Part shown: positions 56,472 to 64,000 of the stretch, piece after piece
Layout: each line of letters opens with the position of its first letter
Numbering within the stretch: position 1 is the stretch's first letter
Assembly: GCA_026119855.1 (NCBI GenBank)
Contig: JAOWBW010000384.1
Location: 496,001-560,000 of the forward strand
Origin: Campanula takesimana
Taxonomy: Eukaryota; Streptophyta; Magnoliopsida; Asterales; Campanulaceae
Direction of reading: 5' to 3'
Length of the DNA: 64,000 nt
Program-made: the position numbers and the translations under genes
The notes under the pieces: model-generated
The model's input: the letters and a program-made list of their open reading frames with translations, nothing else
Told to the model about the DNA's origin: nothing
Database searches by the model: none

Positions 56472-57840
56472 ATCTTTAGCTAACAATATCCCCTTGACTC
56501 TCTTCCTTTATTTTCGTCCTTTCTTGAAAGATCTTTCGATTTCTGGATCAAACGGTACAATCAAATCGTTAGTAGAACTGGTGTGGACCATACACGGTTC
56601 CACACTACAGGATAACAAGTTATAAATATAACCAAAGAGATAATAAAATAAATAATTAAAAGAAAAATAAAAAGAAAAGAAAAGAAAAAGAATGCAAACG
56701 ATAACACCGTTCCCCGGCCACTAATAATGTAATTAGGTTAAGTCAGGGTCGATCCTCGAAGAACGATGATTCTTGAGAACTAGTCACTTAACCATATTGG
56801 GGGTTGAATTTGATTGTAATTAATTCCTAGACGGGAAATTAAACTAAATGTTATTAAAACAATGATTAAAAAGCACTTTAGATTGATCTCTATGCCCGTC
56901 CTCTAATTCAATTTCATCGGTACTTCTTTTTCTCCGTTAATCCTATTCACTTGATCACGAGATATATTGCAATCTCTGTCTCTTCTTACTGTTTAGTTTA
57001 TAGCAGTGGTACACTCACTATTAACCCTAATTAAAATTAAACCTAGACTGGCACAGAAACGATTTAAAGATTAATTGATTTAATTTAAGAGATTAAGATC
57101 AATAACGCTTTCTAGGTTTACTAGATAATTGCTTAATTTTGCCTACTTCCCGAATTTCTATGGCACATACACAATTCGTGAAGATGCTACGGTGAAAACC
57201 CTAATTCTGGCACATAACAGAGTAATCTAGCATAGATTCATAAAAAGAACTAGTGAATTGGCCAAATCCACAAACCCTAATTATAAATCTAAAGAAAAAG
57301 AAAAGAACGTAGTATATTTTCAAAGTGAAAAAGAATGACCTCATCTAATATTAATTCCTAACTAATAATGACTCTCCCCCAAAATCAAAAGTAAAAGGGA
57401 TAATAAAAATAAAAATAAAAGAAAAAGGAATAATGATCCCAGCCAGATCCGCCGAAATCCGTCCACTAACGTGCTGTCCTCCACCATTTTGCAATTCACT
57501 CCTTGGAGTATTCACCATTTCCAGCTCAGTCCTCAAACTTTCAGTAATCGCAGAACAGTACACAACTTCCAGTTATTTGTAGTTTGGTCCTATACTCCTC
57601 CGCCCTGGTTGATTTTTAATTTTCCTTGACTTTAACTATCCTTGATCCTTGAGACATGACTTTGAAGCTCACCAAAAATTACATCTGGAAAAATAAATAT
57701 ATAAATACAACTATTCTACCCCCGGATTACAATAAAGCCCAAATGATACAATAATGCCACAAATACATCAAAACTAGTCTAAGTACATCAAAATGAATGA
57801 AAATACATAGGAAAATAAGGGAAAATATATATACAAAATC
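56472..57840 (-). mobile_element. Leader and probable LTR part of Athila-like element
   Basis: Upstream of gag on the minus strand, GGCCGGGGAACGGTGTTATC (56702-56721) recalls the Athila primer region and is followed by a T-rich leader. Sequence to the right would then be its LTR, but I cannot define the ends. Nothing else is recognised in this stretch. Confidence 0.45.
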
Positions 57841-58145
57841 CGCCACATCATATAGCCTTCATAGAAATAGTTTCTATCGGATCTAGAATCATTCAAGATA
57901 TTCATTCGCATGAGGATACACATTGAGGGCATTGATCTCAACTTCTTCAAGTTCGTGATTCATCAATTAAAGTCGTGTTCCTGCGATCGTGATTCAAGAA
58001 GCGCGAAGAACAAAGATTGAAGATTCAAAAAATTTAAAGCATCATCACTGTTAGTATTCTAAATTCAACTCTATATTAATTTAATCATATTGAATAGATC
58101 TAGGCTTTTCGGTTTATTCCGTTGCGCATGATAGTGTAAAACCCA
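57841..58145 (-). repeat. Start of a copia-type LTR in minus orientation
   Basis: On the minus strand it begins TGTTGGGTTTTACACT and has ATGCGCAACGGAATAAACC. It is similar in layout to 55371 and leftward but clearly a different family. The other end was not found. Confidence 0.4.
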
Positions 58146-59857
58146 ACACCAAGACCATGAACAACTCTGGTGATCAAACAACTGAGTACTTATTAGTAAG
58201 TTCTCAATTGTCAACTAAACTATTAAAAACAAGATCAACTCCGCCAGCGACCAAACAACTGAGAACTTATCAAAGTTCTCAGTTGTTTTCGGTTGTTCTG
58301 TAGAAGAAGTTCGCAGTTTTCAACTACTAAGAATGCGAACAACTCCGACCGATGACCAACTTTGGCGACCAACAAATGATAACTTCACTAAACAAGTTCT
58401 TTGTTGTCAATTGAGAAGGCGACCAATCTCCGACAACCAACTAAAAACTTCTCAAATGTTTGAAGTGTTCACCATTTTTCTTTTGCTCTTGGTTGTCTGC
58501 TAAGAAGGCAATCAACTCCGGCTGACAATTAACAACTGTGAACATCCCAATTATTCTTAGTTGTTAAAATGATCGAGAATTTTTCAGTGGACACCCAAAA
58601 TGAAAATTGGTGCAGTTGTTTTGAGATTGAGGGAGTATATGACAATAACAACAAATTTCCATTATATTATTATTTTAGTAATGCTATTATTATGAGGATA
58701 TAAAACAAAACTAATCATCTTATAATTATACCAAAGCATAAAAAAAAATAATAAAAAAAAAGACTATAGAAGTAAAATTTAAATTTAATGAAAATAATAG
58801 ACTTCATTAAATATTATTAATTGGTCAAAGTTTTATTGAAGAAATTATACACAAAAAAATTGTTAGGTGTATAATTTTTTTATGAGCAAGAAGAAGACGT
58901 CATGCCTGTCCTTTATCCTCTATATTCTTTATGTTTTAGTATAGTATAATAAAACAAATTGAATTGATCAAAAAAAAAAATTAAAACAATTGAAGAGTGT
59001 CTATGAAATAAATTTCGGTAGGGTAGCCTTCTTACATTGTAGATAAAGAAGGGCTTGACTCCTGTGAGACCGTCTCACGGTGTGAGACCGTCTCACGGTG
59101 TGAGACCGTCTCACGGTGTGAGACACCTCACAGCCAAACCGAGCCGCCAAGCTGAGCCAAGCCATTTTTTTTTTTGTTTTTTTTTTTTGCCTCCAATTTT
59201 TTTTTCACGCCATTTTTTGCTCACCAGCAAAAGTAACACTTTTTATAAAGAAATGTAACATTTTTTTCACACATGTAACATTTTTTTTCTTTCAAAAATG
59301 TACCACAATTTTGCTGAAATAGATTAAAGATAACATAAGATTGATAACTAAACTAATGTTACATTTTATAATAAATGAATGTAACCTTTTTTTTTCTCAA
59401 TTGTAACACTTTTCTAAGGTTTTACATTCAATTGAAATGCAAAAACCGATTATATACATGAATTTTTACTCTTTTTTTAAAAAAAAAATGTGGGAAAAAA
59501 ATGCACAAAGTACCTCAATTGGTCACTTTGTGCAGGTTTGATACCTTATGTCATTTTTGTTGCATCGAAGGTACCTAAATTGGACATTTTTTGCATATGT
59601 GGTCACTCGTGCTAACGACATCCACTTTTTCCCGTTAAGTTAGTCATGTGCCTTACATGTGACTAAATTTGAAGGGTAAAGATGTCAACCCTCCTTCCAC
59701 ATGCAATTTATCACCAGCCCCTCCACTTTTTTACACACTGTTCTTGTTCTTGTTCAGATCTATTTCCAGTGGCCCCAATCAAGCTCTTCAATTAGGGTTC
59801 ATGATTTGCAATCTGTTCTTCCGGAAAGTCCGCCATCGTTCCTCTGATATAGGTATG
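58146..59857. other. Unresolved AT-rich spacer
   Basis: 58150-58560 holds degenerate repeats of GACCAAACAACTGAGAACTT. GATTGAGGGAGTA near 58627 looks like one end of a Stowaway-type MITE, without a partner. 58680-59040 is AT-rich. 59120-59480 has repeated ATGTAACATTTTTTT words. 59500-59857 has CAATTGGTCACTTTGTGCAG-type words seen near plant promoters or Mutator-like ends. No gene is supported. Confidence 0.4.
59069..59122. repeat. Tandem palindrome GTGAGACCGTCTCAC, three copies
   Basis: GTGAGACCGTCTCAC is an inverted repeat around a central C; it repeats every 18 bp three times, plus a partial fourth copy. Confidence 0.85.
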
Positions 59858-60871
59858 TGTAGACACCCCATTTTGAACGTTCATTCATAATCACACTACT
59901 TCTGTGTCTCGCCTTTGATTTGGGTCGAAACTTGTTAAGTTTGACATGCTTCGTTAAGTTTCTGACTGACTCCGTTAGTCAGGGGAAAAAATGAACATTT
60001 AAACTTCTGCAGGAGGGCAAATTGTGATTCAAACACAAGATGTCTCGTACGAGACATTGGATGTCTCGTACGAGACATCCCCCTTGACAGACGGGTTTCA
60101 GTAGTTTCCTTGTTGATCTCAACCTCGTTTCTTGGCAAACACTCATGCAATCTGGGAAAAATCCGATGAGTGATCCTAGAGTCCAAAAATACCTCCTTGG
60201 AAATCAAGTCTTTGATTCCCATCCAAACTTACCTCCTTGGCTTGATCTCTAGGTCAAGAAATCCTATAAATATAGAGGTTCTTGAACTAATAAATCTCTA
60301 GAATGGTCATTCACCCAAAAACCACTCAAAATCTGATCAAGAAGGTTCTCATAATCAGCCTCTCTCCCTCACCCACGAAATTCATAGCTCCATAACACCA
60401 TTCAAGTCAAGCTTTTTGGATCTTCAAGGCCTTTAGTCAAGGACATCCATAGGATACTCGAAGAACGTTTAGGTAAATTCTTTTGTTTTCTATCTTCTCA
60501 TCTCCTTCTTTGCTTTGAAGTAGTGTGATTCCATTAAAGGATCAGCCTAGAGCCTCTCCAATTCATGGAGATGATCTCGAAGCACATGATCCAACATTCC
60601 AAATAAATAAGAAATTATTTATTTGGTTCCTTTTGTACATGAATGCATAATTTTAATAATAATGATGATGATTTCGTAAGAAAGACCGATCCTAGATCGG
60701 GTGAATTGGGTGCTCCTTGACCTTCCCAATCCATAACTTAACCCCCGAATTCAAGAATCTCACGGTCCATATTCCGTTAAACATGGTGGTGACTTATAAC
60801 AATCGAGCAACAATCAAGACCATACAAACAACCAAACAAGGAAAACCTACCGGGAAGGGCGTGCGCTCACA
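59858..60871 (+). repeat. 5' LTR of Tat element G
   Basis: It starts TGTAGACACCCC, like LTR E, and ends GCGCTCACA just before a primer site. It has two perfect palindromic modules at 60040 and 60061. A TATAAATATAG box lies near 60266. The 3' LTR is outside the window. Confidence 0.8.
60040..60078. repeat. Two 18-bp perfect palindromes in LTR G
   Basis: ATGTCTCGTACGAGACAT occurs at 60040 and 60061, 21 bp apart. Confidence 0.85.
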
Positions 60872-60985
60872 GTGGCGACTCTTCTGGGGATGATCATCAT
60901 AAGAGGGTTAGACTTGTGTTGAAATCATCGTCGTTATTCTTGAAATTCTGCTTTCTGTACTGTAATCTGATCCCAGACTGAGATT

Positions 60986-61020
60986 CCTCGTACGAGGGGT
61001 CGATGTCTCGTACGAGACAT
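60986..61020. repeat. Palindromic module pair in leader of G
   Basis: CCTCGTACGAGG and ATGTCTCGTACGAGACAT have centres 20 bp apart. Confidence 0.75.
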
Positions 61021-61245
61021 CTCAGTTCTGTCCGACAGACTGTTCCTCCTGGTTTGAAAAAGGAATTTCGTTCAGTTCAAACACGTACCCAGGGTTTCAG
61101 ATCTGTTCCCCCCTCTGTTTTTGAGTCTTAGGACCTTCGTAACGATGAAGAAACTCCCCGTATATCATGAAGCTAACCTTGGTTTTGCAGGAGTACTTGT
61201 TAACTTGAAATATTTCTTGCTTTGCTTTTGATATGCTTTATGTGT

Positions 61246-61290
61246 GAACTACGACGGCCTGAGTTCCTCCACAAGAGGGAAACGTAGGCA
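61246..61290 (+). other. GAACTACG hairpin in leader of G
   Basis: Inner stem TTCC/GGAA extended by TC/GA across a bulge, outer stem CTACG/CGTAG, loop strand GGCCTGAG. Confidence 0.55.
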
Positions 61291-62122
61291 GCCACTTGGC
61301 CCGACCATTGCATGTTTTATGTTTTATTTAAAAAAAAAACTTTCTATTTTCTCTTTGACACCTAGAACTTGACTCTCACAAACGTTCACGCATGTAGAAT
61401 AATTTCACTACATACCCTATAACCCGGGTCCCAGTCGGAGGACGGATGTCGGTCAGCACACCCACTCTACGAGTGGCACTCGCCGGTCTCTCCAAAGATG
61501 GTGTACCCACTCCGTGACACGCTCCTAGACTATGTTCATGGGGAGCCTTAGCCGTAATCCCTGCATCAACCTCATGCATACATACTAGTCAATAGGACAC
61601 TCCTTGAGACCGGTCGGTTCGATTCTTAGGGTTGGTTTAATCTTTGCCCAAGATAACGCTTATCTTACAATCTGTAATACTACATTCAGGAATTCTTGAC
61701 GAATGTCCCTTCGGTTAAATTGTTATACAAAGGATTGCGATGGTGAAATTGAGATTTTTTTTACGTTCATCGAGGCTAGTCTCTTTCACCACCAAGATCC
61801 TGCGTTTGACAATGTCCCTTTCGGTTGTCCCTTACAAGAATTCATAAGGTTTGATTGCATTAAAATCATTGTTTAACAAAGTGAAAAACAACTACGGAAT
61901 CACTTAGGTTTGGCTAATTGAATGGTGGATTCTGATGAATATGGGACCTTTGCCTAAATTGTCCGTTTGGGAGAGTGAAATACAGGTGAAAAACAAGGGG
62001 CTCATATTCTAGGGTGACAGAATCCACTGTTCCAGGACGAACTAGATAATAACCCCTCAAAATGGAATAAATTCCGTTTGACCAGAATAAGATTAAAATC
62101 TGCAATCTGGATGTCAGGCTAG

Positions 62123-62158
62123 ATGCCTCGTACGAGACATCAATGTCTCGTACGAGAC
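62123..62158. repeat. Palindromic module pair at the G/I junction
   Basis: Two modules 20 bp apart; element I begins inside the last bases of the second. Confidence 0.7.
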
Positions 62159-64000
62159 TGTCGCGACCCCAACCCCGCGGGTCGGAGACACGCGAGCTGG
62201 ACGTCGACTTACAACAATACACCAAAATACTGAAGATGAAAATTCCATTTTTATACCCGAAAGGTTTAAAGCAAAGTTTTAGAAATCCAAGTTTAACAAC
62301 AACAATATACTACTAGTATAAGATCCACAAGCTTACACCAAAAATACAAAATATTACAAATCTTAATGACGTCATTGTTGGTAAAACTATCCCTAAAAGG
62401 TTATACATTTAAATAATGCAAACCGATCAATAACAACCTGCCCAAAATCTCAATCCTCTCGACGTCCTCCTCGATCCGCAAATCCTAATCCTTTCCTCCT
62501 GGGGGGTTAAGGAAAAACAAAGATAAAAGAAAGGGGGGTGAAATAAATCTCAATAAGTTACTAATGCAACTACATGACATGCTAAGATGCAATAGACAAT
62601 AATATTAATCTCACGTAGCACGTAGCAAATATCATTTAACAGATAGCAGCGGAAATAAACAAGTAACAAAGGATACTGATCCAAGGTTTCCCCAACAAAG
62701 GATATAACAATCTGATCAATGACGATAGGGCCGCATCGAAGAGCAGCATCAATAAGCAGCATCAAAGAGCCGATAAACCAATCAACGATAGCAGCATAAT
62801 AGCTGAAGAGAAAACCCGGTACCGGAACCAATAACCAAACGATAACTGAGTATACGACACATAGTCGCAACCCCTTATAATAGCTAGACTGTTCCCAAAA
62901 AAGGATCTAGCTCATCTCACATCCAAGGCCAATCTGGAGGAGGGAAATAATGGGGCAAAACAATGGTCAACATTATAATGGACTCGGCTCGTTGCCATTA
63001 TAATCTTTTCCATCACCCGACACAACCACGAATACCAGCTGGACTTTCAAATAAATGCCAAGTAATAAATACTAGCTCAAATAAACACCTAATGATTCCA
63101 AAGTAGGGAACCATACCAAATAATCACCAAGAAGATGAAATAAAACCAACCACACATAATAAAGTGCTCAACCATTTCCAAACAATAATTAATCAAATCC
63201 CATAACACATTTGTTCACGAAGGAACCATTTTCAACACTAGAGTATCCCACAATGTCTATTTAAATTAATTAGAGTGACACCCAAAGTCTATACCTAATA
63301 TACAAACCAAGCCTAAACCAAACAAAAGAGAGTGCCAGGAAACAGAGGCGGGCGGGTACCTAAACAGGGGCGGGCGGGCGCTCATTTGATCAGAAGGTTG
63401 GCAGAAGGAAATTGGTCAGGTAGGCGGGCGCCTGGCTCAACCCGGGCGGGCGCCTGGTCGACGAACTGGGTAGGATTTTCAGCTGGGTTTAACAATGTTC
63501 CTTACCAAAACAAACCAATTTCTTACCATTTCTCAAATACTCAAAATCAAAACTTCCAATAAGCACAACAATGAACCAAAACAACTTATAAACTTGAATA
63601 GGACCTAAATGACAACATCTAGAAACCCAAATCAAGGTTTAAATCCCAACATTCAAAATATCACAAAAATCAATCAAAAATCCAAATGAGTTCTAAACTC
63701 AACCAAAACACCATATATATCCACAAAGCATCATACAAACAAGTTATGAATATTTTAGCATAAAAATGGGGGGAAAAGCAACTTACTTGAATTTTACGGA
63801 ATGAGACGGAATTCAAATATTTTTGGCTCTACACGATCCTATCGACGATCTAAACACATTTCATAAAATGAGAACTGAGAAATAATGGAAGGAAGATGAC
63901 TAAAAAGAAAAGTGAAGGAGGAGTTCTTACCTTTCTAACAATGGAGGAGAGAGAGAGATTGAGTGTGTGTGTGTGTGCAGGAGAAAGAGAAGAGTGAGGG
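62159..64000 (-). repeat. B-type LTR of minus-strand element I, cut by window
   Basis: On the plus strand it starts TGTCGCGACCCC and matches LTR H closely. It has the reverse 63-nt block (63787-63849), a G-tract of 6, the TGAGAT hairpin and CpG modules (63346-63462). It could be a solo LTR or the 3' LTR of a larger element to the right. Confidence 0.9.
63787..63849 (-). other. 63-nt exon-like block in LTR I
   Basis: Again 63 bp between a TTTAG-type site and GTAAGTTGCTTTTCCCCC on the minus strand. Confidence 0.5.

Larger units (their letters stand above)
60872..62158 (+). mobile_element. Leader of Tat element G
   Basis: The primer site TGGCGACTCTTCTGGGGA is at 60873-60890. The module pair appears again at 60986-61020 and 62123-62160, and the GAACTACG hairpin at 61246-61290. 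No gag ORF is reached before element I interrupts at 62159. Otherwise nothing is recognised. Confidence 0.75.

Noticed and set aside
16112..61290. GAACTACG hairpin as a hammerhead ribozyme
   Set aside because: CTGAG and GAAC recall core words, but the CTGATGA..GAAA core and three-stem layout are absent.
52074..64000. LTRs H and I as the two LTRs of one minus-strand element
   Set aside because: No reverse primer site (GCTCTGATACCA) lies left of 62159; G leader sequence runs directly into I.

Overview
The window looks like gene-poor, repeat-rich nuclear DNA of a large-genome flowering plant, probably a eudicot; the species cannot be named from the sequence. Almost everything is LTR retrotransposon, nested several layers deep. 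I see no intact host protein-coding gene, rRNA, tRNA or CRISPR array.

Layout. 1-8810: element A, a young Ty3/gypsy (Tekay/Del-like chromovirus) with near-identical LTRs and a gag-pol frame broken by one in-frame TAG. A sits inside element B, of which the 3' internal part (8811-10003) and 3' LTR (10004-12417) are visible. B sits in the leader of a Tat-lineage gypsy element, E. E's leader runs 12418-12854 and 14426-15253 and is split by a copia-type solo LTR (12855-14420, target duplication GACTG). A large non-autonomous Tat element, C (15254-27851), is inserted next. It has a gag-like fragment, no pol, and about 6 kb of tandem arrays. E resumes with a decayed gag (27908-), pol (29606-34468) and twin hairpins after pol. 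It is then interrupted by D (34870-43202, target duplication CAATC), a complete non-autonomous Tekay-type element. E ends with an antisense ORF (43219-44600), a 29-bp minisatellite and its 3' LTR (45968-46959). E itself lies inside the integrase region of a second Tat element, F (46960-52073). F carries the same hairpins, a homologous antisense ORF and a spliced, decayed plant-mobile-domain-like gene. A minus-strand B-type element H (52074-about 54850), an Athila-like gag remnant with copia-type LTR ends (54850-58145), AT-rich unresolved DNA (58146-59857), a Tat 5' LTR and leader G (59858-62158) and a minus-strand B-type LTR I (62159-64000) complete the window.

How it fits together. D and the B/H internal regions have no coding capacity but share LTR signals (primer site, a 63-nt exon-like block, a hairpin plus C-tract) with coding element A. 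This suggests non-autonomous families mobilised in trans. C likewise keeps Tat cis signals without pol.

Most interesting signals: (1) a covarying hairpin with core GAACTACG..GACCTGAG..AACGTAGGCA in C, E, F and G; (2) twin hairpins with mostly GNRA-type loops just after pol, with a compensatory base change; (3) a 63-nt block flanked by splice-like signals in seven Tekay-type LTRs; (4) family-specific, CpG-rich, often palindromic 14-18-bp modules, paired 20-24 bp apart in several families, in unrelated LTR families and again in Tat leaders and 3' regions. All positions and comparisons were made by eye.
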